Part shown: positions 43,259-53,417 of the stretch, one piece after another | How positions within the stretch are numbered: the first letter of the stretch is position 1 | How the letters are laid out: the number at the start of each line of letters is the position of its first letter | Source: an uncultured Adlercreutzia sp. | Lineage (GTDB): Bacteria; Actinomycetota; Coriobacteriia; Coriobacteriales; Eggerthellaceae | Reading direction: 5' to 3' | NCBI GenBank assembly: GCA_910589165.1 | Contig: CAJUSP010000008.1 | Coordinates: 53,795-117,794, forward strand | Length of the DNA stretch: 64,000 nucleotides | Made by a program: the position numbers and the translations under genes | Notes under the pieces: generated by a model | What the model saw: only the letters and a program-made list of their open reading frames with translations | The model's database searches: none | What the model was told of the DNA's origin: nothing

Positions 43259-43343
43259 GTAGGGAAAGGGCTCTGCCCTTTCCGCCCGCCCGAGGAAGTC
43301 AGTCTAACCCCGCCGAGCGGCAAGGGCAGAGCCCTTGCCCTAC
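43259..43343. repeat. palindromic repeat element, copy A (two inverted arms)
   Basis: Left arm 43259-43284 and right arm 43318-43343 (26 bases each, 33-base spacer) are reverse complements except for two positions. Each arm is itself a hairpin: GGAAAGGGC-TCT-GCCCTTTCC and GGCAAGGGC-AGA-GCCCTTGCC. Both outer ends carry GTAGGG/CCCTAC. It has the organisation of a bacterial BIME (paired REP units). Related copies are at 54352-54433 and 61174-61199. Confidence 0.85.
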
Positions 43344-43365
43344 GGAGTGAGCCCCTCCCCGTGAG

Positions 43366-43397
43366 ACAAAAGAAGAGCCGCTCGCGAGCGGCTCTTC
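43366..43397 (-). terminator. intrinsic terminator of pnp
   Basis: A perfect 26-base palindrome (GAAGAGCCGCTCG and its complement, 43372-43397) is followed on the minus strand by TTTTGTC. It lies 26 bases past the pnp stop and separates pnp from dapB. Confidence 0.85.
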
Positions 43398-43422
43398 CTT
43401 CTTGATGCTTTGTTGCCGTTGG

Positions 43423-45660
<2,238 letters not shown>

Positions 45661-45774
45661 GCTTTCTCTTCACTCCCCGCGCCTCATTGCCGGGGACTTC
45701 TTCGGAGCCGGGTACTTAGGATTCCCCTGCCCCGCGACCGGTTGCGCCTCATGCGCTCACGGCCGCACTATCAG

Positions 45775-45799
45775 AAAACGGGGCCCCGCAGGGCCCCGT
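45775..45799 (-). terminator. rpsO-pnp intergenic terminator or processing hairpin
   Basis: ACGGGGCCC and GGGCCCCGT form a 9-bp stem around a 4-base loop (45778-45799), followed on the minus strand by TTTTCTG. It is 11 bases past the rpsO stop. The short U tract suggests partial read-through into pnp. Confidence 0.7.
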
Positions 45800-45810
45800 A
45801 GCTGAACCGT

Positions 45811-46098
45811 TTAGATGTTGTCGCGGATACCGAGCTTCTTGATGAGCTCGCGGTACTCGTCGATGTTGCGGTTCTTGATGTACTTCAGCATACCGCGGCG
45901 CTTACCGATGAGCATCATGAGGCCGCGACGAGTGTGGTTGTCCTTCTTGTGCGTCTTCAGGTGCTCGGTGAGGTTGCGGATGCGCTCCGAGAGGATGGCC
46001 ACCTGAACCTCGGCAGAGCCGGAGTCCTGGTCGTTCTTGCCGAACTCCTTGATGAGTTCCGCGGTGCGCTCCTTGGAGATGCTGTCCTTGTTGGCCAT
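45811..46098 (-). CDS. rpsO: 30S ribosomal protein S15
   Basis: Standard-size S15 (95 residues) that nucleates assembly of the 30S platform. ELIKEFGKNDQDSGSAEVQVA, LTEHLKTHKKDNHTRRGL and LIGKRRGMLKYIKNR are hallmark segments. ATG 46098 is used, with AAAGGTGG upstream. The open frame continues far upstream but without S15-like sequence; that is high-GC chance coding over recO. The 5' region (46099-46200) is GC-rich and could hold an S15 autoregulatory fold, which I cannot verify by eye. Confidence 0.98.
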   Translation of the reverse strand: MANKDSISKERTAELIKEFGKNDQDSGSAEVQVAILSERIRNLTEHLKTHKKDNHTRRGLMMLIGKRRGMLKYIKNRNIDEYRELIKKLGIRDNI

Positions 46099-46334
46099 GA
46101 TGGTCCACCTTTCTTCTGGGGCGGCCGCCCCGTCTTCGCCGCCTTGTGCGGCCCTACGCCTTCCATCCGCCCTGAGTAGCCAAGGAAGTGGTCCTTGCGA
46201 AACCAAGCGCGAATGATGCTGCCGAAAAACACAGCCTGCCCAGTATAGGCCACAAGAAGCCCCCGCCCGCGGGCTTTCCGCGAGCGTCACGTTTTCTGCA
46301 CAGGCGGCGCAGTTCGCAGAACGGCACAATCTCG

Positions 46335-47102
46335 CTAGAACAAGCCACTGGTGAAGAGGAACTCGAGGCTTTTGAGGGGGCTGCCGATGTGGGCTCGCAC
46401 GAGGGACTGCACGAGGTGCAGCACGGCGAAGCTGGCGGTGAGGTCGGCCGGACCGGCGGCGATGGCGTCGAAGGGGGTCGCGAGGAACCACTGGGCCCAG
46501 CACAGGGTGGACGCCTCGACAAGCTCGGTCTCGAAGGCCGTGCGGCAGGCCTCGCACACGATACCGCCCTCGATGGCGGAAAACGGCAGGCGCTCCCCCT
46601 CCCGCAGATCGATGGGCGCGCCGCACCCCACACACACCTCCAGGCTCGGGCGCAGGCCGGCGAAGGCGAGGGTCTTCACAAGGTGGGCGCAGGCCACGGC
46701 CAGGCGGTGGGCATCGTCGGCACCGTCCATCACCTCCAGCGCGCGCGCCGTGGCCTGGAACAGACGGGGGTTCTCCAGATCGCGCTGGGCCACGCGGCCG
46801 ACGAGCTCGGCCATGGGCGCGGCGGCCGAGGCCGCCTCCAGGTTCGTGCGCAGGGCGTCGTGGGCCGCTACCAGCCGCGCCTCCTTCAGAATGTCGAGGC
46901 TGCGGCCCCGGGCGCACAGCAGGTCCACCACGCAGAACGGCTCGGTACGCGCCGCGAACGAGCTCTTCGGCTTGCGGGCCCCTTTGGCCACCACGCGCGA
47001 CTCGCTGCCGTCGTCGGCGAGCAGCGTGAGAATAAGGTCGCTCTCCCCCAGCTTCGTGCGGCGCAGCACCACCGCGCGCTGGGTGTAGGTCGGACTCGCC
47101 AC
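46335..47102 (-). CDS. recO: DNA repair protein RecO
   Basis: RecO (255 residues) loads RecA on SSB-coated DNA in the RecFOR pathway. The OB-fold N-terminus (TQRAVVLRRTKLGESDLILTLL, VAKGARKPKSSFAARTEPF) is followed by a helical domain and a zinc finger CVGCG...CEACR in the last third. It lies 9 bases after the PASTA protein gene. Downstream are 236 bases without a gene (46099-46334) before rpsO. Confidence 0.95.
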   Translation of the reverse strand: MASPTYTQRAVVLRRTKLGESDLILTLLADDGSESRVVAKGARKPKSSFAARTEPFCVVDLLCARGRSLDILKEARLVAAHDALRTNLEAASAAAPMAELVGRVAQRDLENPRLFQATARALEVMDGADDAHRLAVACAHLVKTLAFAGLRPSLEVCVGCGAPIDLREGERLPFSAIEGGIVCEACRTAFETELVEASTLCWAQWFLATPFDAIAAGPADLTASFAVLHLVQSLVRAHIGSPLKSLEFLFTSGLF

Positions 47103-47111
47103 GGCGGGCGC

Positions 47112-49151
47112 CTAGGAATAGCTGATGGACGGGTCGGCCGTGGTCACCTCGTTGTCGCTGTCGAAGGTGAGGGTGCCCTCGAGGGTCTCCTGCTTGGTGT
47201 CCTCGTAGCGCTGGGTGCCCAGGCCGAAGGGCAGCGTCACGTCCTCGTACTTGTGGGCGATGCAGGTGTACTTCACCACGTCGTCGCCGGCGTATTCGAC
47301 CGACTTCACCTCGTCGATGATGTAGCGGTCGTCGCCGCTTTTCAGCCGGGCGCCAGGAAGGATCTCGCTCGCGCGGGCCACCAGCTCGTTGGCGCGGGAC
47401 TTCGCCAGGTACACGACGACTTCTTGGCCGGTGTCGTACTCGGTGCCGGCCTCGGGCTCGGTGTAGAGGACGGTGCCCTCCTCGACGTCTTCGGAATAGC
47501 TCCAGTGGGTGTCCACCGTGTAGCCCTCGGCCTCCAGCGCGTCGGTGGCGTCCGACTTGCCGAGCCCGGTCACGTCGGGCACCGTGTAGGGCACCGCCAC
47601 CGTGAGCGTGATCTCGTCGGTGGAGAGCACCTCGGTGCCGGCCTCGGGGGCGACGGAGAGCACCGTGCCCTCGGCATCGTTCGACTTCTGCTCGATCACG
47701 CTGATGGCGCCCAGGCCCTCGGCGGCGAGCGCATCGGCCGCCTCCTGCTGGGTGAGGCCGAGCACTTCCGGCACCACATGGGGCACGGCCACGGTAAGCG
47801 ACACCGTGCTGCCCTCGGCCGCGCGCGTTCCCTGATCGGGCGAGGCGGCCAGCACCGTACCCGGCGCCATGTCCGACTTCTCGTCGGCGGCCTCCACGGC
47901 GAAGCCGCGCTCGCCCAGGGCGGCCGTGGCCTCTTCCTGGGAAAGGCCTACGACATCGGGAATGGTCTTGCCGCCCCAGATCTCGGCGTTGTAGGTGCCC
48001 CAAGCCGTGCCGGCGACCGCCAGCGCGAGCACCACGCAGGCTGCGGCGATGAGGGGGGCGCGGCGCATTGCGGGGCGGCCGGACGATTTCGCCGCCTTGC
48101 TCTTCTTCGCAGACTTATCCTTCTTCGCGGCCTTTTCACCTGCCCCGTTGCCCTTGGCGGAGGCGAATGCCGTCGTGGCAGCGGCAGAGGCGGCGGCTTT
48201 GCGCGTTCCCGATTTCTCGGAAGGCTCGGCAGAAGCAGGCGCCGAGGCATCGGTGGTCGCGCTCGCGGCCTCGCGGGTCTTCAGCACGGCGGTCTCCCCC
48301 GCCGAAGCGGCCGTCGCGGCAGAGGCCAGCTCGCCGGCGCCCGCCGTCTCGAGGGCCACGCCCTCCCGCGGCGCCAGGGCCACCTCGCCCGTCTCGCCAG
48401 TTGCGGCCTCGGCTGCGGTGAGCGCCGCCTGGTCGCGCACGACGATGGCCGAGGCGCCCTCGATAAGCGCGTCCTCGGCACCCTCGGGCCCCGGAACGGA
48501 AGCCGCGCTCGCCAGCACGAGCCCGGCAGCCACGGCCGTCGCATCGTCGTCGGCCGGCGCCTGGTCGGCCCGGGCCGCCGCGGCCTCGGCCCGCAGGCGC
48601 TCCTTCTCGGCCTTGAGGGCCTCCTTGGCGCGGCGCATCTCCTCCTTCTCCTGCATACGGGAGAACTTCTTCGCCATCTTCTTCTGCTGGCGGTCGCGCC
48701 GGCGCAGCTCCTTCTCGGTAAGCCCCATGGCGTAGCTGCGGGCCCGGGGCACGTAATCGCCGGTAATGCGGGGAATTTCGGCGGTGTCGCCGGCCTGGGA
48801 CACCGCGGGGGGAACGTAGCTGGAATCCACTAGGCGCTCGAAGCCGGAGAAGTCGGGCTCGGCGGGCGCCTCGGGCACGGGGCGCACCAGATCGGCCACC
48901 GTCGAGTGGTGCGGCTTGGGCGCGGGCTCGGTGCTAATATCGGGCACCTTCAGCACGGGCGGCACGTCCGAGAGCACTTCCCCGCGCACCTCGGGGTCGG
49001 TGGAAGGGGTCTTCACCTCGGGAATATCGATAACGGGCACCTCGGCCGTGGCGCCGCGCGCCGGCGCGGCAACGGCGGGAAACACCTCGCCGCAGTTCTC
49101 GCAGAACGCGGCGCCGTCTTCGTTTTCAAATGAGCACTGGGGGCATTTCAT
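47112..49151 (-). CDS. zinc-ribbon, single-span membrane protein with three PASTA domains
   Basis: Protein of 679 residues. Residues 1-22 form a zinc ribbon (CPQCSFENEDGAAFCENCG). A long Ala/Glu-rich region with a charged coiled coil (EKELRRRDRQQKKMAKKFSRMQ, KEALKAEKERLRAE) runs to about 365. One transmembrane helix (LIAAACVVLALAVAGTAW, about 370-390) is followed by three tandem PASTA domains: IPDVVGLSQEEATAALGERG, VPEVLGLTQQEAADALAAEG and VPDVTGLGKSDATDALEAEG. PASTA domains bind peptidoglycan or lipid II in StkP/PknB-type kinases and PBPs, but no kinase domain is present. The C-terminal ~90 residues are an extra beta domain. A wall-sensing role without kinase activity is inferred. It is upstream of recO. 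Confidence 0.85.
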   Translation of the reverse strand: MKCPQCSFENEDGAAFCENCGEVFPAVAAPARGATAEVPVIDIPEVKTPSTDPEVRGEVLSDVPPVLKVPDISTEPAPKPHHSTVADLVRPVPEAPAEPDFSGFERLVDSSYVPPAVSQAGDTAEIPRITGDYVPRARSYAMGLTEKELRRRDRQQKKMAKKFSRMQEKEEMRRAKEALKAEKERLRAEAAAARADQAPADDDATAVAAGLVLASAASVPGPEGAEDALIEGASAIVVRDQAALTAAEAATGETGEVALAPREGVALETAGAGELASAATAASAGETAVLKTREAASATTDASAPASAEPSEKSGTRKAAASAAATTAFASAKGNGAGEKAAKKDKSAKKSKAAKSSGRPAMRRAPLIAAACVVLALAVAGTAWGTYNAEIWGGKTIPDVVGLSQEEATAALGERGFAVEAADEKSDMAPGTVLAASPDQGTRAAEGSTVSLTVAVPHVVPEVLGLTQQEAADALAAEGLGAISVIEQKSNDAEGTVLSVAPEAGTEVLSTDEITLTVAVPYTVPDVTGLGKSDATDALEAEGYTVDTHWSYSEDVEEGTVLYTEPEAGTEYDTGQEVVVYLAKSRANELVARASEILPGARLKSGDDRYIIDEVKSVEYAGDDVVKYTCIAHKYEDVTLPFGLGTQRYEDTKQETLEGTLTFDSDNEVTTADPSISYS

Positions 49152-49274
49152 CGGCGTTTTCTCCTGGAGGGGTGTTCATTTCCTAGGAATTGTACCCCAA
49201 GTGGGGCCGGTTGGGCCCAGGCGCGCCCGCTCCCCCGCCAACAAAACAGGAACAAAGTGCCAGAGGCAGTCGCC

Positions 49275-50228
49275 CTAGGCTCCCTCGCCGTAGCCGAAGC
49301 GGCGAATCTGGTTGGCGTCGCGGCGCCAGTTCTTCCGCACCTTCACGGAAAGGTCCAGAAACACCTTCGAGCCCAGCAGCAGCTCCAGGTCGCGACGGGC
49401 TTCCGAGCCGATCTGCTTGATAGCCGCGCCGCGCTTGCCGATGATGATGCCCTTCTGGCTGTCGCGCTCCACGTAGATGACGGCGTAGATGCGGTAGAGG
49501 TTCGGTTTCTCGAACTCCATCTCCTCTACGGCGACACCGATAGCGTGGGGCACCTCGTCGAAGAAGTTGCGCAGCACCTTCTCGCGGATGAACTCGGCCA
49601 CCATGACCTCGAGCGGTTGGTCGGTCTCCATGTCGGCGGGGAACCACGCCGGGCCCTCGGGCAGCAGGAACTGCACCTCCTCCACGAAGGCGTCCACGTT
49701 GCGGCCGGTCTCGGAGGAGAGGGCCACCATGGCGTCCCACTCGAGCAGCTTCTCGGCGGCCTCGCGCTGGGCGGAAATTTGGGCGTCGGAGGCCAGGTCG
49801 GTCTTGGAGAGGACGCAGATCTTCGCGGAGCCCTTCGCGGCGCGCACCTGGGCGGCCACCCACTCGTCGCCCTTGCCGATGGGCTTCGAGGAATCGATGA
49901 GCATGGCCACCACGTCCACGTCCTCGAGCGCCTTGATGGCACTCGTGTTCAACTCCTCGCCGAGGGCGTCGTGGGGCTTGTGCAGGCCGGGAGTGTCCAC
50001 GATGATCATCTGCATGGCATCGGTGGTGTACACCGCGCGGAAGCGGTGGCGGGTGGTTTGGGCCGTGTTCGAGGTGATGGCGATCTTCTTGCCCATGATG
50101 GCGTTCAGAAGCGTCGACTTGCCGGCGTTGGGACGGCCCACGAGGGTCACGAACCCGCTCTTGAAGTCGGGGTTGGTGGGAAACGAGCCCCCCATGGGGT
50201 TCTCAGCGAAGTAGGCGTCCAAATCCAT
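49275..50228 (-). CDS. era: GTPase Era
   Basis: Era (317 residues) binds the 3' end of 16S rRNA and helps 30S maturation. The G domain has GRPNAGKS at residues 31-38, DTPGLHKPHDALGEELN (G3 and switch II) and LSKTDL (G4). The C-terminal KH domain contains VERDSQKGIIIGKRGAAIKQIGSEAR. ATG 50228 follows AAGGAG closely and is preferred over longer in-frame starts that run through dgkA. It ends the group phoH-ybeY-dgkA-era, a conserved order in Gram-positives. Confidence 0.97.
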   Translation of the reverse strand: MDLDAYFAENPMGGSFPTNPDFKSGFVTLVGRPNAGKSTLLNAIMGKKIAITSNTAQTTRHRFRAVYTTDAMQMIIVDTPGLHKPHDALGEELNTSAIKALEDVDVVAMLIDSSKPIGKGDEWVAAQVRAAKGSAKICVLSKTDLASDAQISAQREAAEKLLEWDAMVALSSETGRNVDAFVEEVQFLLPEGPAWFPADMETDQPLEVMVAEFIREKVLRNFFDEVPHAIGVAVEEMEFEKPNLYRIYAVIYVERDSQKGIIIGKRGAAIKQIGSEARRDLELLLGSKVFLDLSVKVRKNWRRDANQIRRFGYGEGA

Positions 50229-50236
50229 GATGCTCC

Positions 50237-50692
50237 TTAGAACAATGCTGCTATACGAGGGACGAACACGATGAGGGCCACGACGACCGAGCCGGCCGAG
50301 GCCAGAAGCACCGCTCCGGCGCCGGCGTCCTTCGCGGCCCGGGCTAGTTCGTGCCACTCGGGCGAGGCGAGGTCCACCACTGACTCGATGGCGGTGTTCA
50401 CCACCTCGGCCACGGACACCACCATGATGCAGAGCACGATGGCGAGCCACTCCGCCCGCCCGATGCCGAAGGCGAACCCGGCCGCCACGGCGGCCACGGC
50501 CAGTGCCAGCTGGATCTTCAAGTTGCGCTGGGAGGTGAAAGCGTACGCGACGCCGCGGCCGGCGCAGCGGAAGGCGCAGGCCAGCGGGAACGCGCCGTCC
50601 CCGCAGCGGCGACTGTCGGCGGCCGTGCGGGCAAGGCGGCCATCGTCGCGGGCACCGGCCCGCGCGCCGCCTTCGCGCCCCTCGCCTTCCAC
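50237..50692 (-). CDS. dgkA: diacylglycerol/undecaprenol kinase DgkA
   Basis: Small integral membrane kinase (151 residues), in Gram-positives usually acting on undecaprenol. The family core is clear: FRCAGRGVAYAFTSQRNLKIQL, then LAIVLCIMVVSVAEVVNTAIESVVDL with the essential ENTAIE-type motif, and three hydrophobic helices. The start is uncertain. GTG 50692 with GGAAGAG upstream is used here, and TTG 50716 is an alternative giving eight more residues. It lies between ybeY and era with minimal spacing. Confidence 0.9.
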   Translation of the reverse strand: MEGEGREGGARAGARDDGRLARTAADSRRCGDGAFPLACAFRCAGRGVAYAFTSQRNLKIQLALAVAAVAAGFAFGIGRAEWLAIVLCIMVVSVAEVVNTAIESVVDLASPEWHELARAAKDAGAGAVLLASAGSVVVALIVFVPRIAALF

Positions 50693-50724
50693 GTTCTCTT
50701 CCGCTTGTCGCGCCAAGGCGGGCC

Positions 50725-51213
50725 CTAGCGGTTCTCGTCCATGGGCGGCAGGCCGCGCTCGGCCCATTCCGTCAGAAGCTCGCGCTCGCGGGCCTCCATG
50801 ACCTCGGCCTCGGCGTCCTCGATGTGGTCGTAGCCGCACAGGTGCAGAAGGCCGTGCACGAGCAGAAGGCTCATCTCCTGCTCGAAGGAGTTGCCGAATT
50901 CCGAGCTCTGCGCCTCGGCCACGTCCGGCGCGATGATGACGTCGCCCAGCTCGTAGAGCGGGCAGGCCGGGCCGTCGGCCGCCGTGATGCTGTCGGCGAT
51001 GTTGTCGCACTCGAAGGACAGCACGTCGGTGGGGCCCTCCATGTTGCGGAAACGCCCGTTCAGCTCGGCGATGGTGTCGTTGTCCACCAGGCTCACCGAC
51101 ACTTCCGTGTTCACCGGCTTGCCCTCGCGCTCGAGCACGAACTGCGCGAGCTCGCGCAGGGGCATGGGGGCCACGTCGTCTTCGCGGTGGTTGTAGGTGA
51201 TGAGGATTTCCAT
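50725..51213 (-). CDS. ybeY: endoribonuclease YbeY (rRNA maturation factor)
   Basis: YbeY (162 residues) is a zinc endoribonuclease involved in 16S rRNA 3'-end processing and ribosome quality control. The signature H-x3-H-x5-H is in HGLLHLCGYDH, and the typical DNDTIAELNGRFR and PTDVLSFE stretches precede it. It starts 3 bases after phoH stops, so the two are translationally linked. Confidence 0.96.
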   Translation of the reverse strand: MEILITYNHREDDVAPMPLRELAQFVLEREGKPVNTEVSVSLVDNDTIAELNGRFRNMEGPTDVLSFECDNIADSITAADGPACPLYELGDVIIAPDVAEAQSSEFGNSFEQEMSLLLVHGLLHLCGYDHIEDAEAEVMEARERELLTEWAERGLPPMDENR

Positions 51214-51216
51214 GGG

Positions 51217-52185
51217 CTAGCGTGCCTTTCCCGCCGCGCGCTCGTAGGCCGCCACAATGGTGGCCACCAGCGAGTGCCGCACGACGTCTTTGCCAGACAG
51301 ATCGCAGAACGCGATGTCGTCGATGCCTTCCAGAATGCCGCGCACCTGCACAAGGCCGCTCTCGCCCCGCGGCAGGTCGATCTGCGAGATGTCGCCCGTC
51401 ACCACGATCTTCGAGCCGAAGCCGAGGCGGGTGAGCGCCATCTTCATCTGCTCGGGGGTGGTGTTCTGGGCCTCGTCAAGTATGATGAACGCGTCGTTCA
51501 AGGTGCGCCCGCGCATGAACGCCAGCGGCGCGATCTCGATGATGCCGTTGTCGATGAGCGCGTTCGCGCGCTCCTGGTCGAACATGGAGTAGAGCGCGTC
51601 GTAGAGCGGGCGAATGTAGGGGTCCACCTTCTCGAACAGGGTGCCCGGCAGAAAGCCGAGGTTTTCGCCGGCCTCCACGATGGGGCGCGACAGCACGATG
51701 CGGCCCACTTCCTTGCGCTTGAGCGCCGCCACCGCCATGGCCATGGCCAGGTAGGTCTTGCCCGTGCCGGCCGGCCCTATGGCGAAGGTGACGGTGTGGT
51801 CGCGGATGGCGTCCACGTAGTGCTTCTGGCCGGCGGTCTTCGGGCGGATGGCCCGGCCGCGGTAGGTGAGCAGCACGTCGTCGCGCAGAACGGAGGGGGC
51901 GAACTCGCCGCGGCGCAAAAGCTCGATGGAGTGGCGCAGCGAGTCCACATCGGGGGTGCCGCCCTCCTGCACCGTCTTGAACAAGTCGGTGGCCAGAGCC
52001 GTCAGTTGCTGGACCTCGATGGGGTCGCCCTCGAAGGAGATGGCATCGCCACGCACGGTGATGCGGGCGTCGAAGGCCTCTTCCATGGCATGGAGCACCT
52101 CGTCAGCCGCCCCCACCACCAGCGCCATATCGACCCCGGCCGGAGCCGTGAGCGTCGTCTGGATCGTTTCTTCGGTATCAGTCAT
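51217..52185 (-). CDS. phoH: PhoH-family ATPase
   Basis: PhoH-like ATPase (322 residues) regularly encoded next to ybeY. The P-loop is GPAGTGKTYLAMAMA. Other matches are VLSRPIVEAGENLGFLPG, the Walker B-like AFIILDEAQNTTPEQMKM and VVTGDISQIDLPRG. The N-terminal 100 residues form the KH-like domain usual in the family. ATG 52185 is preferred. A TACAAT -10 box ends only 8 bases upstream, so the mRNA may begin at or next to the start codon (leaderless); there is no convincing ribosome-binding site. Confidence 0.94.
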   Translation of the reverse strand: MTDTEETIQTTLTAPAGVDMALVVGAADEVLHAMEEAFDARITVRGDAISFEGDPIEVQQLTALATDLFKTVQEGGTPDVDSLRHSIELLRRGEFAPSVLRDDVLLTYRGRAIRPKTAGQKHYVDAIRDHTVTFAIGPAGTGKTYLAMAMAVAALKRKEVGRIVLSRPIVEAGENLGFLPGTLFEKVDPYIRPLYDALYSMFDQERANALIDNGIIEIAPLAFMRGRTLNDAFIILDEAQNTTPEQMKMALTRLGFGSKIVVTGDISQIDLPRGESGLVQVRGILEGIDDIAFCDLSGKDVVRHSLVATIVAAYERAAGKAR

Positions 52186-52192
52186 AGCCGCC

Positions 52193-52222
52193 ATTGTACC
52201 CCATCTTGCGCACCCGCTCCAA
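52193..52222 (-). promoter_or_regulatory. promoter of phoH-ybeY-dgkA-era
   Basis: On the minus strand TTGGAG (52217-52222), an 18-base spacer and TACAAT (52193-52198) precede phoH. The predicted start point falls at 52185-52188, that is at the phoH ATG, suggesting a leaderless message. Confidence 0.6.
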
Positions 52223-52320
52223 AACCGCGACGAAATGTTAGATAGGACGCCGGCGCGACTTTGCGGCATCCCGGCATCTCCAACCTTCAGGTACCGCGAA
52301 AGGGCTTGCTGGCAGGTAGC

Positions 52321-53343
52321 CTACAGCAGGGACTCCTGGCCGTAGCAGGTGCCGAAGCGGAAGCTTCGGTCGCGGGGGTCGCCGGTGCCGCGGTGGTCTG
52401 TCAGGCGGTCGGCCTCAGGGTCGATGGCGCCGCAGAGCAAGGTTCCGGCCGGGTCGCAACTGCTGAGCGCTTTCGCTATCTCGGTCGGCCCGCTGGTGGC
52501 GTAGCAGTAGGCGCAGCGGCCTTGGCAGGTGTTGGGCCAGCCGATGTCGATGCTTTCCACGCATCCGCAGTCCGCCCGCTGCGACCGGTCCTTCCCCAGC
52601 TCCTCGTAGCGGTTGGCCCGCCGGGAGAGCTTGAAGCCGCCTATCTCCTCCAGCAGGCGCGCGTCCACGCAGCGGCCGTGCTCCACGCCGTACTTCGAGA
52701 GGTTCGCGATTTCCGCGCACGTCTCCACGACCATGCCGCGCTCGCGGGCGATTTCCGCAAAGGAGGCCGCCAGGCGCCGCTGGGACTCCAGCGGCACCCC
52801 GCCGGTGCCCACCGTCTGGAACACCTTGCGGTTCCCGAAGGCGTAGTCGTCGATGAAGCTGATAACGACCCGCCTCGTGCAGCCGCGCAGCTGCGCCGAG
52901 AGGGCGTCGAACGCCTCGGTGAGCCAATCGACGGTATAGCGCCGGTTCAGCAGCAGCGGGTCGAACCGCCAGACGACGCGCTCGGGCCCCAGACGGCGCG
53001 AGAGTTGCTTGAACGTCTCCACCAGCGCGTCCTTGTCGCGCAGGCCCGGCTCGAGGTCACGGCCGTAGGGCGTGAGCGTGAACTGGAAGTAGTAGGGATA
53101 GGCCTCGAAATGGCGCAGTTTTTCGAGGAAGGGCTCGGGATCCTTGGTCCAGAAGACGATGCCGTCCACCTTGTGCGGGTCCAGGCTGTAGCGGCTCACC
53201 TGCGTCGGGAACATCGCGTTGCGCACGTCCACGAAGCCCGCGCGAACGCGGTTGACCATCCACTCGCCATGGAACTGCGGGATATCCGTCCTGCGACTCG
53301 CGCTGATAATCACCTCGGCCCCTTCCTCGCCCGCGCGAACCAC
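52321..53343 (-). CDS. DUF1848 protein (predicted Fe-S/radical-type repair-like enzyme)
   Basis: DUF1848-family protein (340 residues from GTG 53343). Matches to the family are ISASRRTDIPQFHGEWMVNRV at the start, VDGIVFWTKDPEPFLEKL, YYFQFTLTPYGRDLEP, VVWRFDPLLLN and the C-terminal cysteine group CGCVESIDIG...CQGRCAYCYA. The fold is related to radical SAM or photolyase-repair-type proteins, but its reaction is not established. GTG 53343 has AAAGGGA six bases upstream; a TTG at 53421 overlapping the mtaB stop would add 26 residues. It is an insertion in the usual mtaB-phoH neighbourhood. Confidence 0.85.
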   Translation of the reverse strand: MVRAGEEGAEVIISASRRTDIPQFHGEWMVNRVRAGFVDVRNAMFPTQVSRYSLDPHKVDGIVFWTKDPEPFLEKLRHFEAYPYYFQFTLTPYGRDLEPGLRDKDALVETFKQLSRRLGPERVVWRFDPLLLNRRYTVDWLTEAFDALSAQLRGCTRRVVISFIDDYAFGNRKVFQTVGTGGVPLESQRRLAASFAEIARERGMVVETCAEIANLSKYGVEHGRCVDARLLEEIGGFKLSRRANRYEELGKDRSQRADCGCVESIDIGWPNTCQGRCAYCYATSGPTEIAKALSSCDPAGTLLCGAIDPEADRLTDHRGTGDPRDRSFRFGTCYGQESLL

Positions 53344-53417
53344 GCCGCGTCCCTTTCCGATGCCTTTGATGTGGCCTCCATTATGCACGAGAACGCCGCC
53401 GGCTGGCCGTGCGAACT

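Noticed and set aside
45811..48003. 730-codon minus-strand frame ending in S15
   Set aside because: Only the last 95 codons are S15; the rest runs through recO and the PASTA gene in the wrong frame.
46188..48833. 881-codon plus-strand open frame opposite recO and the PASTA gene
   Set aside because: High-GC antisense shadow with no motif or plausible ribosome-binding site; the minus-strand genes have clear domains.
49275..50450. Longer Era from an upstream start
   Set aside because: The extra part lies over dgkA. MDLDAYFAEN with AAGGAG upstream is the normal start.
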